From positions 52,234-116,233 of the forward strand of contig JBHOQN010000124.1 of NCBI GenBank assembly GCA_042408965.1: a stretch of 64,000 nucleotides of DNA. The letters are read 5' to 3'. The position numbers were made by a program, and so were the translations under genes. Numbering within the stretch: position 1 is the stretch's first letter; every line of letters begins with the position of its first letter. This DNA comes from Thermogemmatispora sp042408965 (lineage in GTDB: Bacteria > Chloroflexota > Ktedonobacteria > Ktedonobacterales > Ktedonobacteraceae). Shown in pieces: positions 51,779-60,394 of this stretch. Below the pieces are notes generated by a model, which searched no databases, was not told the origin of the DNA, and was given only the letters and a program-made list of their open reading frames with translations.

Positions 51779-52537
51779 TCAGCGTTTGTAAGCCACGATA
51801 CGCAGACGGCGGTAGTCGGCGATCCACTGGCCAGCGCGGAAGAGGCGTGGCCGCGCTCGCTCCTCGGCGCGGGCGATGACCGCCGCGCGCTGCGACTCAG
51901 GAATAGCGGAGAGCAGCGGCGCCCCGAACATCTCCAACCAGATGCGCAGGCCGCGCTCACCATCCTCCAGAGGGGTCGGGCGCTCAAAGAGCCAGGCGGC
52001 CCGCACCTCCAGGTCATTATGCTCCAGGAGAGAGGCGTACTCAGCGAGAGAGGGGAAGAACCAGGGACTAGTAAGACGCATCTGCAGCAGCTCCCATGCC
52101 GCCTCCTCCACGGCTGCCACCAGAGCGGCCACATTGCCGCGCCCACCCATCTCCAGCACCAGACGCCCGCCCACCTTGAGCGCACGCGCCATGCAGCGCA
52201 CTGCAGCCTCAGCCTCTGGCACCCAGTGCAGAACAGCGTTCGAGAAGAGCGCATCAAAGGGCCGCGGGAAGGAGAAATCGCGGACGTCGGCCACCTCAAA
52301 GGCGAGCGTAGGATAGGCGGCACGCGCCGCCTCGATCATCGAGGGGGCGCTATCGATACCTACCACCTGCGCGCCGGCGGAGGCGATGGCCTGCGTCAGA
52401 TGGCCTGTGCCGCAGCCCACATCGAGGATACGCTCACCCGGCTGCGGCTCCAGGAGAGCCAGCAGGCTCCGGCCGTAGGAGAAAACGAAGGCGTGTTTCT
52501 GATCGTAGAGCGTTGCATTCCAGCCATTGTCAATCAA
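51779..52537 (-). CDS. SAM-dependent methyltransferase (trans-aconitate methyltransferase-like)
   Basis: 252 residues. A class I methyltransferase with motif I ILDVGCGTGHLTQAIA (37-52), acidic loop VVGIDSAPSMIEAAR, motif II ADVRDFSFPRPFDALFSNAVLHWV and motif III LKVGGRLVLEMGG. YDQKHAFVFSYGRSLLALLEPQPGERILDVG is the start typical of Tam/UbiE-like small-molecule enzymes. Substrate is unknown. It is the last of four minus-strand genes separated by short gaps (34-46 bases upstream), so it may belong to the 52.6-57.0 kb transcript. Confidence 0.85.
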   Translation of the reverse strand: MIDNGWNATLYDQKHAFVFSYGRSLLALLEPQPGERILDVGCGTGHLTQAIASAGAQVVGIDSAPSMIEAARAAYPTLAFEVADVRDFSFPRPFDALFSNAVLHWVPEAEAAVRCMARALKVGGRLVLEMGGRGNVAALVAAVEEAAWELLQMRLTSPWFFPSLAEYASLLEHNDLEVRAAWLFERPTPLEDGERGLRIWLEMFGAPLLSAIPESQRAAVIARAEERARPRLFRAGQWIADYRRLRIVAYKR

Positions 52538-52570
52538 AGGACACCTCGAAACGCAATAAGCGCATGTCAG

Positions 52571-53674
52571 TCAACCAATGCGCTCCAGAGAGGCAAGCGC
52601 CGCCAGGATCAGCTCCCCCTCGTCGAGACGCACACAGGCACTGCGCGCCCGCACGCCAGAGGGAAGAAGCTGGCGATGCACGCAGAGATGGGCGATCTCA
52701 CCGATGCGCCCATGATAGTCACCGGCGCAGAGACGCACCCGCGCGCCGGGACCGAGGGAGAGCCCCGTCTCTCGAGAGCAGGCCTCCTCCTCGCTCTCGC
52801 CGGGCGCCAGCGAAATGAGCAGTTCGGGCAGAAGGTGCTCCTTCGTCGACGTGGCACCGGAGAGCAGGGCGATGCGGCCCTGATACCTGCTCAATACCCG
52901 CATCACGCGCGCCGGCATCGCCAGGCTGCCCAGGCCCTCTGTCAGCATGATCGTCAGCGGCGGCAGACGCGACTGGACGGCCTCACTGTTGGGGCTGGTC
53001 ATCACTTCCAGCAGATCAGCGTGCAGAAAGCCCTCCAGATCGCGCAGAAAGATGCTGCTGGCGATCACACCGACCACGCCCGAATTGAGAGCATGGCGCA
53101 GCAGCACAAAATTAAGCGGACCTGGCACCACCAGGATCGCGCCGGGCGGAATGCGCTGAGCGCCCGCGGCACCCGGTGGGTGCAGGCCACTGCGAGCCTC
53201 CTGGAGGCCAGAGGGAGACCAGAGGGTCACAATGCCAGCCACCTGGCGACCAGCGCCAAGCGCCCCGCGCAGAGCCATCACGCGGCTCTCGATCACTACG
53301 CCGCCGCGCGCCGTCACATCGAGGACGCGACCGCGCAGGCCGGCGGGCACCGTCTCCTCGCCCAGGGCGGGGACAGCCAGCGCGGCATCCGTATCGCCAG
53401 TGCCGGAGCGCGCAGCCACACGCGCCTCCGAGGCTCCGGCGACGCCCGGGCGTACGGTGGGCAGCTTCTGAGAGGTTGAGGGCAGAGAGAGGCGCGGCAG
53501 ACCGCTGATCTCTTCGGAGCGTTCAGCCTGCTTCAGGCGGATGACCGGCTGGTCAGGCTCGACCATCTGACCGGGATAGACGAGCGCGACCGCGCTTGTT
53601 CGATAGCCACCGGGCCAGCGCTCCCTGCGTACCACGGCCTGTGTCAGCACAGGCCACCCCAGGGGATACGGCAT
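52571..53674 (-). CDS. Hypothetical protein of a three-gene cluster (367 aa)
   Basis: 367 residues of mostly beta-type sequence. It opens with a short hydrophobic segment and TAVVRRERWPGGYRTSAVALVYPGQMVEPDQPVIRL, which looks like a barrel-sandwich or biotinyl-lipoyl-type half motif. A second similar motif (LRGRVLDVTARGGVVIESR) follows, then a Gly/Pro-rich middle, and a C-terminal KOW/SH3-like piece (GPGARVRLCAGDYHGRIGEIAHLC). It could be an adaptor or membrane-fusion-like scaffold. The gene lies 45 bases after the ASKHA gene on the same strand. No family is recognised. Confidence 0.7.
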   Translation of the reverse strand: MPYPLGWPVLTQAVVRRERWPGGYRTSAVALVYPGQMVEPDQPVIRLKQAERSEEISGLPRLSLPSTSQKLPTVRPGVAGASEARVAARSGTGDTDAALAVPALGEETVPAGLRGRVLDVTARGGVVIESRVMALRGALGAGRQVAGIVTLWSPSGLQEARSGLHPPGAAGAQRIPPGAILVVPGPLNFVLLRHALNSGVVGVIASSIFLRDLEGFLHADLLEVMTSPNSEAVQSRLPPLTIMLTEGLGSLAMPARVMRVLSRYQGRIALLSGATSTKEHLLPELLISLAPGESEEEACSRETGLSLGPGARVRLCAGDYHGRIGEIAHLCVHRQLLPSGVRARSACVRLDEGELILAALASLERIG

Positions 53675-53719
53675 AGCGGGCGCCTCCCACGCTACGAGTG
53701 CGGCCAGCGACGAGATGGA

Positions 53720-55585
53720 CTACACTGCCCCGATCGCCTGTGACCACTGCAAGAGACGTGCCTGACGCTCAGCCCGATCGGACGGGAGCGCCAGCGGGCG
53801 GCCACGCGCATCGATAATCAGCCCCAGCAGGCCGCCATCGATCTCCTCGGCGGCGCGCGCCCGCTCACCCGGCCCCAGGCCAACATCAACGGTCGACGCC
53901 GGATAGAGGGTCAACAGAGCCTGCTCGTTCAGGCGCAGCGGGATCACCTCAATCGAGCCACTCATGACATCAATCTGGACCTGTCGCCCATTACTATACT
54001 CCAGAGCGACGCGCACTGCAACCTGATTGGGCATGAGATTGCCATAGGGAACAACGCAGGTGCCCAGGCGATGCGTGACGGCATCGTTCTCATTGACCTG
54101 GACAGCCGCCACCGGGTTCACTGTGGCGATAGCCCCTAGCTGCTGGAAGAGCAAGGTGCGATCGAGCACCAGCGAGGTAACGCCGCGCGGCTGGAGGGCA
54201 TCAAGGAGCATCAAGGCCGCCTGCCCGTAGCGCGGAGCATGCGCGAGCACGCCGCCCGTGGCCAGGATCAGATCGGGGGTGAACTCTGCCAGCATACCCA
54301 GTCTCAGGGATTCGGTGGTCAGGACGATCGCCTCACGCGCAAAGGCCTGGCTGATCTGCAGCTCGCGCGCGCTGCTCGGCACAACGTGGGGATGCAGCAT
54401 CGTGTTGAGCGCAAACTGGCGCAGCTCCTCCTCGGAGACGTCGAAGGGGAGCCAGCGGCTGATGCGCTGCGAACCAACGCGCTTGAGAATCTCGCCCAGG
54501 CCGGAGCCAACACCCACGCCGGCGTTCACCAGCGGGACGAACTCACCACGCTCGCCGGCCAGCAGCAGGGTGGTGCTGGCCCCCCCGGCATCGATGGCCA
54601 TGACGTTCATGCTGTAGTGCTGGGCTAGAAAGCGTACCAGGCTGCTGAGCGAGGTCGCTGTGGCCACAGGCGCTGCAGCCGACCAGGCCCAGAGGGTTTC
54701 ACTGCCAGGAAGCTGACGCAGCACCCGGCGCTCGTAGAGGGAGCCGACTGCGAGGCTGAGCGAACCCAGGTTCGCCGCCGAGGCCAGCGGATCGATGCGC
54801 ATCACCTCGCCAGCTCCATCGATGAGGCGGCGCGAGGCCTCGACATACTGTGGCGCGGCAGCATAGAGCACGGGCAGGGGAAACGGCCTGGTGCGCTCAC
54901 GCTGCTCGCGGGCCGCATTGACCAGCAACTGGCAGGCCTCCTGAATAGGGGTCGCGCCCGTCGGGCCATCTGCCAGACCGACAATGACGGCCGCGTGCGG
55001 CTGCAGCTCGCGCAGAACATCGAGCTGACGGCGCCACTCCAGGGCCATGCGCTCAGCAGTCCAGGGCATACCTGGCGCCGGCGTAGCCCCACGGCCTGGC
55101 AGCATGCCGCTCATGGCCATGCTGGCCGTGTAGGTCGGTGAGGGTAGAGCGTGCGTCTCGGCATAGAGGCCTGAGACGGCCTGGGTCACCAGCTCAGTCA
55201 GGGCGGGATTGGCCGCGCCGAGCACCACCAGGCGCATCGGATCGCCAGCGCTGATCGTCGCCACAAAGACGTCTACACCGTTGCCATCGGGCTGCTCAGG
55301 AGAGAGGAGGCGTCCCTCGCTAAATATGCGCCGCCCCGTGACAAACTCGATCTCGTTGATCGCCTGAATGATGCCCCTGGTGATGTCATCCTGCGGCGAT
55401 GCCAGTGTCGTCGGTGCCTCACCTCGGGCCATCAGGCGATACTGACCCTCTACCAGCCCCAGCAACGACACTTTTGTCAGGACACTGCCACAGTCGGCGA
55501 CCAGGATCGAATTGGCGGCGACTGCCTCTCTTCTGCTGGCGGACTCCTGACCCTCCTGCTGATTCAATTGCGTCTGCATCTCCAA
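53720..55585 (-). CDS. GlmL/MutL-like ASKHA-fold protein
   Basis: 621 residues. It resembles the glutamate-mutase-associated GlmL/MutL family of actin-like ATPases: SILVADCGSVLTKVSLLGLVEGQYRLMARGEAPTT is the phosphate-1 loop, VMAIDAGGASTTLLLA the second phosphate loop and LILATGGVLAHAP the adenosine motif. An insert rich in Pro/Gly/Ala (about 160-190) is present. Known GlmL proteins are chaperone-like partners of B12-dependent mutases, but no mutase subunits are here. It lies 14 bases after the zinc-ribbon motif-repeat gene, implying cotranscription. The role is open. Confidence 0.8.
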   Translation of the reverse strand: MEMQTQLNQQEGQESASRREAVAANSILVADCGSVLTKVSLLGLVEGQYRLMARGEAPTTLASPQDDITRGIIQAINEIEFVTGRRIFSEGRLLSPEQPDGNGVDVFVATISAGDPMRLVVLGAANPALTELVTQAVSGLYAETHALPSPTYTASMAMSGMLPGRGATPAPGMPWTAERMALEWRRQLDVLRELQPHAAVIVGLADGPTGATPIQEACQLLVNAAREQRERTRPFPLPVLYAAAPQYVEASRRLIDGAGEVMRIDPLASAANLGSLSLAVGSLYERRVLRQLPGSETLWAWSAAAPVATATSLSSLVRFLAQHYSMNVMAIDAGGASTTLLLAGERGEFVPLVNAGVGVGSGLGEILKRVGSQRISRWLPFDVSEEELRQFALNTMLHPHVVPSSARELQISQAFAREAIVLTTESLRLGMLAEFTPDLILATGGVLAHAPRYGQAALMLLDALQPRGVTSLVLDRTLLFQQLGAIATVNPVAAVQVNENDAVTHRLGTCVVPYGNLMPNQVAVRVALEYSNGRQVQIDVMSGSIEVIPLRLNEQALLTLYPASTVDVGLGPGERARAAEEIDGGLLGLIIDARGRPLALPSDRAERQARLLQWSQAIGAV

Positions 55586-55599
55586 AACACCCCTCTTCT

Positions 55600-57021
55600 C
55601 TATACCTGGCGCGGGAACCAGCTACGAATGACATCCAGGAAACTGCGCCTGGCGGGCCGCGCCTGTTGCTGTGCCTGCCCCTCGGTCGGGGCCGGAGCCG
55701 AAGCCTGGGAGGCGCCTGCCGGCGGATAGGCCGGGGTCTGGCTACCAGGCCCATAGGTGGGAGAATAGCCCGGCGGAGGAGCCAGCGGGGACGGGACCCC
55801 CTGAGGCACGGCGGCTGGCGGCACCTGCCCGTAGCGCGGATCGCCTCCCTGGAGGGCGCCACCCTGCGGAGGCAGCGAAGGTGCGGCCGAGGCCACGCCC
55901 AGGAGAGAGGCGAAGGCGTTCGCTGCCGCCTCGCTCTGCTGGTTGATGCCCGGCTCGCTGCGTGGGCGGCTGGGCACACGCATATTCTCGACGCGCGGCG
56001 GGACTGTCGCCGCGGGCTGCGGGCGCGCGGGCTCCCCCGGGCTGCTCGCGGGCACGTCGACCGAGGAGCGCAACCAGTCGGGCAGGGCGCTCATATCGAT
56101 GAGCGAGGCCGCGGTGAGATTTCCGGCTGGCGGCGCCGCAAGCATGCCGGGCCGCGGGGCAGGCGCGGGCGCGGCGGCTGGCGTCGACTCCTGTTGCCCC
56201 TCACGCAACCAGGACGGCAGGGCATTCATGTCCAGGAGGGCGCCTGCATTCAACTGCGTCTGGCCGCCCGCCGTCGGGCCAGGGCCAGAGCCGCTCTCCT
56301 GGCCACGCATCCAGGCCGGCAACTGCTGCGGATCGATCAGATCGCGCGCATTGAGTGGCTGGTTGAGACCCGCGGGCGCCGGCTGCTCAGGAGGCCTTGA
56401 TGATGCGGATGGCGTGGGCGCCGCGGGTGCGGGCGCCGTCGATGGACCAGACGACGGCTCCAGGGAGCGCATCCAGGCCGGCAGGGCATCTGGCTGCACC
56501 AGGCTCGACGCGCCGATCTCGGGCTGAGCACCCGGCAGGCCCGCGGGAAGCTGCGTCGCGGACGGCGTCGCGGATGCGGGCGCCGATGCCGGGGTCTGCC
56601 CCTCGCGCATCCAGGAGGGAAGAGCCTGTTCATCGATCAGCGAACGCGCGGTGATTCCTTGAGGTGGCGTCGCCGTGAATGCACCTGCACCGCCGCCCTG
56701 GGCTGGATTCCAGGCCTGCTGTGGGCCGGAGGGGAATGTAAATTCAGCTGTATCGCCCCTCTGCTCCGCACGCATCCAGCCAGGTAGACTCTCTTCATCG
56801 ATCAGGTCAGCAGCGGAAAAGCTGATCTGCCCGCTGCCAGTCGGCGGCGTGCGCTCACCCGCCCGCAACGACTCCAGCCACGCTGGCAGTTCTGGCTGTG
56901 GTGGAGCAACCTTCTGCGAGTCTGCTGCCCTTCCAACACCGCCAGACAAAGGCAAGCCGCAGCGCCGACACGTCGCCGCGCCGGCCGCGGCTGGCTCTCC
57001 ACAGTTGCTACACGTAATCAC
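55600..57021 (-). CDS. Zinc-ribbon protein with repeated LP-x-W(M/L)R motifs
   Basis: 473 residues from a GTG at 57021 after GAGGAG. A zinc ribbon (C4, C7, C18, C21) is followed by long Ala/Pro/Gly/Ser-rich disorder in which a motif recurs at 72-84, 127-139, 173-185, 227-239, 261-273 and 306-318, for example SLIDEQALPSWMR and DLIDPQQLPAWMR; a degenerate LPAWLESLR lies at 45-53. The C-terminus is a basic amphipathic helix (RRSFLDVIRSWFPRQV). Repeated short motifs on a flexible chain suggest a multivalent scaffold for a partner with a fixed groove. It heads a cluster with the ASKHA and 367-aa genes. Confidence 0.8.
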   Translation of the reverse strand: MITCSNCGEPAAAGAATCRRCGLPLSGGVGRAADSQKVAPPQPELPAWLESLRAGERTPPTGSGQISFSAADLIDEESLPGWMRAEQRGDTAEFTFPSGPQQAWNPAQGGGAGAFTATPPQGITARSLIDEQALPSWMREGQTPASAPASATPSATQLPAGLPGAQPEIGASSLVQPDALPAWMRSLEPSSGPSTAPAPAAPTPSASSRPPEQPAPAGLNQPLNARDLIDPQQLPAWMRGQESGSGPGPTAGGQTQLNAGALLDMNALPSWLREGQQESTPAAAPAPAPRPGMLAAPPAGNLTAASLIDMSALPDWLRSSVDVPASSPGEPARPQPAATVPPRVENMRVPSRPRSEPGINQQSEAAANAFASLLGVASAAPSLPPQGGALQGGDPRYGQVPPAAVPQGVPSPLAPPPGYSPTYGPGSQTPAYPPAGASQASAPAPTEGQAQQQARPARRSFLDVIRSWFPRQV

Positions 57022-57074
57022 TTTTGCTCCTCACTTTCACCAGGCCTTCTCCTTCGCTCCTGGATCTGGCTCGC

Positions 57075-57103
57075 AGTGTAGCATGCTTTTCGGCGGCACG
57101 CAA
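57075..57103 (-). promoter_or_regulatory. Promoter for the zinc-ribbon/ASKHA cluster
   Basis: On the minus strand TTGCGT, a 17-base spacer and TACACT preceded by TGC. The start is about 50 bases before the GTG at 57021. Confidence 0.65.
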
Positions 57104-57154
57104 CGCACTGCGCCGATAGCGTATGCCTGTATCTATCTCCACGTACTTAGAAAC

Positions 57155-57183
57155 ATGACCCGGACTCACTCATATGATACAAT
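57155..57183 (+). promoter_or_regulatory. Promoter for the DUF92 gene
   Basis: ATGACC, a 17-base spacer and TACAAT preceded by TGA. The leader to the ATG at 57364 is about 175 bases. Confidence 0.5.
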
Positions 57184-57363
57184 ATATCCATAATTCCCAT
57201 CCAAAAGTACTACGCACATCTCCCCCAGGGGTCAGCGCAGCAACGACCTGCTTGCAACTGTGCCGAAGGCCTTTCTACAATAGAACTGGCTGTATCGCTA
57301 TTCTGTAACAAAAGATAGGACAGGTACTTATCATTCTGCAAACAAAGGAGTCGCAAAGGTAGC

Positions 57364-58319
57364 ATGAGGACGATGCAACGGGCGGGGCGCCCGCCCTGGG
57401 GCAGGCTCCTGGCTGGCCTGCTTCTGAGCAGCGGGATCGCCCTGCTGGCACGGCGCCGCAAGGCTCTGAGCCGCAGCGGCGTCCCGGCGGCGATCGTCAG
57501 CGGCACGACGGTCTTTGGTCTGGGGGGACCTGACTGGGGCCTGGGACTGATCTTCTTCTTTGTCTCGTCGAGCCTGCTCTCGCGGCTGCGGGCTGGGGAG
57601 AAGGAGCGTACGGTCGGGGAGAAGTTTAGCAAGGGAGCTGAGCGGGACCTGCTGCAGGTGATGGCCAATGGCGGGGTGGCGACGCTCTGCGCGCTGGGAT
57701 CTGCTCTGGCGGATGCAGAGAGCCAGGGGACAGCAGGACAGGATCTCTGGCAGGCGGCCTTCAGCGGGGCACTGGCCACCGCTACCGCCGACACCTGGGC
57801 CACCGAGATCGGCGTGCTCGCCACGCAGCCGCCGCGCCTGATCACCAGCGGCCGCCGCGTCGCACGCGGCACCTCGGGCGGGATCACGTCGCTGGGCACC
57901 CTGGCCGCCGCGGCCGGTGCGCTGGCCACGGGTCTGGTGGTGCAGGGCACGCGGACCCTGCTGAGGCGCGGCGCTGGCAGCGAGCCTGCCTCTTCGACAT
58001 CGCCGGCCGCAGCGCGGCGGCTCGCCCTCCCACTGGCGCCCATCGCCCTGCTGAGCGGCCTGGGCGGTAGCCTGATAGTCTGCTGGGGGCGACCGTCCAG
58101 GCGCTCTATTGCTGTCCACGCTGTGGCGGAGAGACCGAGCAGCGGCTGCATCGCTGCGGCACGAGAACCGTGCGTTTGCGCGGCCTTCCCTGGATGAATA
58201 ACGATAGCGTGAACCTGCTAGCGACTCTGGGTGGGGGCCTGCTCGCCCTGAGCATGGCCGCCCTCTGGCGCCTTTACGCCAGCGCATCGGCCAGCGTGCT
58301 GAAGAACGGCAGACGATAG
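57364..58319 (+). CDS. DUF92-family membrane protein with an apparent frameshift
   Basis: The open frame from 57364 stops at 58197 (277 aa). It shows DUF92 features: a first helix, SGVPAAIVSGTTVFGLGG, the signature GALATATADTWATEIGVLA, and TSGGITSLGTLAAAAGAL. After GLGGSL the reading becomes basic and atypical. The next frame, from about 58070 to a stop at 58319, reads DSLLGATVQALYCCPRCGGE, then RLHRCGTRTVRLRGLPWMNN and a closing membrane helix, the proper DUF92 ending with its CPRC motif. One base appears lost near 58070. Plant relatives include a phytyl-phosphate kinase (VTE6); the bacterial role is unclear. The repaired end overlaps the opposing gene by 46 bases. Confidence 0.75.
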
Positions 58320-58642
58320 CCAGGCCGCAGCCAGGCCATGAGCATGAGCCAGATCCAGAGCAGGAAGATCAGCCAGCCCAGCAGGGTCAGCAGGAGGCTG
58401 AGACCAAAACCGGTCAGCCAGCCGATCAGGGGGATCAGCCCCAGAAAGCTCATCAGCAGCTTGACGGCGAATACCAGTACGGAGAGCGTGCCGAAGGTTA
58501 CCAGCGATTGGGCGGCATGCCAGCGCACGTTGCGGTTCCTCTCAATTAAGAGAAGGACAAGGCCGGAGACCCATACAAAGGCATAAGCAAGAACACGCTC
58601 GATGCGCTCATCCAGGCCCAGCGTTGTCATTCTATTCATCAT
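58274..58642 (-). CDS. DUF4870-like small membrane protein
   Basis: 122 residues, four hydrophobic segments: LAYAFVWVSGLVLLLIE, then VRWHAAQSLVTFGTLSVLVFAVKLLM, FLGLIPLIGWLTGFGLSLLLTLLGWLIFLLWIW and a basic end. FHAxQ-like VRWHAAQS followed by a hydrophobic helix is the mark of the DUF4870/Tic20-like family, whose function is unknown. AGGAAAAGG precedes the ATG. It converges on the DUF92 gene. Confidence 0.8.
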   Translation of the reverse strand: MMNRMTTLGLDERIERVLAYAFVWVSGLVLLLIERNRNVRWHAAQSLVTFGTLSVLVFAVKLLMSFLGLIPLIGWLTGFGLSLLLTLLGWLIFLLWIWLMLMAWLRPGYRLPFFSTLADALA

Positions 58643-58740
58643 GGCCTTTTCCTCTGTTCGCTCGATTTGCTACGATCTTTGAGACCTGACTGCCATATAT
58701 ACGCAGCTCCAGGATGCATGTTGCATGGCGTTGAACATCC

Positions 58741-58769
58741 TTGCCAGGGCCCCAGAGCTGACGTATAAT
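58741..58769 (+). promoter_or_regulatory. Strong promoter for the 123-aa membrane protein
   Basis: TTGCCA, a 17-base spacer and a perfect TATAAT. It lies inside the longest open frame (from 58725), which shows that the gene really starts downstream, at 58815. Confidence 0.75.
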
Positions 58770-58814
58770 AGGGAAACAAACAACTGTTACATACTGGAGG
58801 CAATTCAGAGGCTT

Positions 58815-59186
58815 ATGGGAGGACCAGCTCTTATTATAAATCCAGGCGACGGACTCTTCCTGGCCAGCCTTTTCGGCTTCATCGTCTCGCTGCCCCTCTC
58901 TATCTCCGTTATTTTCTGGGTCAGCGTCGTGCTGGTCAGGCGGCGCTGGGCCGTCATTCTGGGTTCCATCGTCGGTGCATTTATCGGTCTGCTAGCGATC
59001 CTGGGCTGGGTCGACACCCTGATCTTTGATACGCCGCTGCCCAACGCCCAGGTGGGAGCCACGTTCTTCGGATCGCTCTTCTTCTGCTCTGTCCTGGGGC
59101 TGGTCGGAGGCATGCTCACCGACTGGCTGCTGGCGCGCTCGGAGAGCCGCCGCACCCGCCGGCGCTCAACCCTGGCCCCTGAGTAA
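58815..59186 (+). CDS. Small membrane protein, hypothetical (123 aa)
   Basis: The ATG at 58815 is chosen because the promoter at 58741 excludes earlier starts; TGGAGG lies 15 bases upstream and GAGG 3 bases upstream, so the ribosome site is not ideal. Three to four hydrophobic helices are present (about 18-43, 48-72, 85-110), with small Gly/Ser/Ala residues, and the C-terminus is a run of Arg/Ser (SESRRTRRRS). No family is recognised. holA follows 32 bases after the stop on the same strand and may be cotranscribed. Confidence 0.6.
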   Translation: MGGPALIINPGDGLFLASLFGFIVSLPLSISVIFWVSVVLVRRRWAVILGSIVGAFIGLLAILGWVDTLIFDTPLPNAQVGATFFGSLFFCSVLGLVGGMLTDWLLARSESRRTRRRSTLAPE

Positions 59187-59218
59187 CCGCGCGCTTGCGT
59201 GCCATCGGATCGCCCACG

Positions 59219-60337
59219 ATGTTCTATCTACTGCATGGCGATGATGAGTTCAGCAGCCGTGAAGAACTCAGGCGGCTGCGACAGCAGGTTGACGCTGGCT
59301 ACAACCAGGACACCTATCAGGGCGGCGAGACCGATCTGGCCACGATCATCGCAACCTGCAGTACGCTGCCCTTTCTGAGCGAGCAGCGCCTGGTGATCGT
59401 CGAGGGCCTGCCAAAGAAACGCCGCGCCAGCGGCACGGCTGCGGCGCGGGAGGAGCCCGGCCAGTCTCCTGATGAGGCCGGTGGCGCCGAGGCGGGTGCC
59501 ACCGGAGCCGGGGCCGGGCCGGAGCCTGCCGAGAAGAAGCGCGGCAAGGGCCGCAAGAGTGCGAGAGCGCAGAAAGGGCGGACGCTCTCGCGCGCCGATT
59601 TTGAGCAGGGCATGGTGGCCTTCCTGCCCACCATGCCTGAGTCAACGATCCTGATCCTGCTGCTCGATGAGGCCCTGGAAGCCCGCCACCCGCTGGTTGA
59701 GGCCGCCCGCACCCACGGCCAGGAGATCAAGAGCATGCTGCCACGGGGTCCAGCCCTGAAGAGCTGGATCGAGCAGCGTGCCAGCCTTCTCAAGGTCAGG
59801 ATCACACGCGAGGCCACCGCCCTGCTGGCCAACTTCATCGGCAGCCAGACACGCATGCTCGCCAACGAGCTGGAGAAGCTCGCCACCTACGTCGGCCCCG
59901 GCGGCACCATCGATGTTGCTCAGGTGCGCGCCCTCTCCGCCCAGGTGCAGGAGACACGCATCTTCGACCTGACCGATGCCCTGGCCCAGCGCAAAGGCCG
60001 GCAGGCGCTCGACATCCTCCACAGCCTGCTCGCCGAGGGCCAGCCGCCACTCCTGCTCATCGGCTTCATGATCTCGCAGGTGCGCACCTTGCTGCTCGTC
60101 AAAGAGCTGACCCGTAAAGGGCTGCGCGTTCCAGAGATCGCCGCTACCCTCAGCATCGCGCCCTTCATCGCCGAGCGCGCCGCCCGCCAGGTCAGGCAGT
60201 TCAGCTCAACGCAGCTCGAACAGATCTATCGCCAGCTCGTCGAGACCGATGGCGCCCTCAAGCGCAGCCGCATCAGCCCGGAGGTCGCCCTCGACCTGCT
60301 GGTGATGCAGTTCCTCCTGGCGCCAGCCCAGCCCTGA
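59219..60337 (+). CDS. holA: DNA polymerase III subunit delta
   Basis: 372 residues from the ATG at 59219 (the frame upstream also offers a TTG at 59195). It is the clamp-loader subunit that opens the beta clamp. MFYLLHGDDEFSSREELRRLR is the N-terminal AAA+-like start with its degenerate P-loop, LPFLSEQRLVIVEGLPKK the family block that follows, and FIGSQTRMLANELEKLATYVG with the C-terminal helical collar (LLLIGFMISQVRTLLLVKEL) complete it. An insert of about 55 Ala/Gly/Glu/Lys-rich residues (about 70-125) is unusual and probably a disordered loop. Confidence 0.9.
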   Translation: MFYLLHGDDEFSSREELRRLRQQVDAGYNQDTYQGGETDLATIIATCSTLPFLSEQRLVIVEGLPKKRRASGTAAAREEPGQSPDEAGGAEAGATGAGAGPEPAEKKRGKGRKSARAQKGRTLSRADFEQGMVAFLPTMPESTILILLLDEALEARHPLVEAARTHGQEIKSMLPRGPALKSWIEQRASLLKVRITREATALLANFIGSQTRMLANELEKLATYVGPGGTIDVAQVRALSAQVQETRIFDLTDALAQRKGRQALDILHSLLAEGQPPLLLIGFMISQVRTLLLVKELTRKGLRVPEIAATLSIAPFIAERAARQVRQFSSTQLEQIYRQLVETDGALKRSRISPEVALDLLVMQFLLAPAQP

Positions 60338-60394
60338 AGCCCGCGTCTGGAGCCGGCCCGGTCATCGTCCTCCATTCCCTTCTATCCAGCTCGC

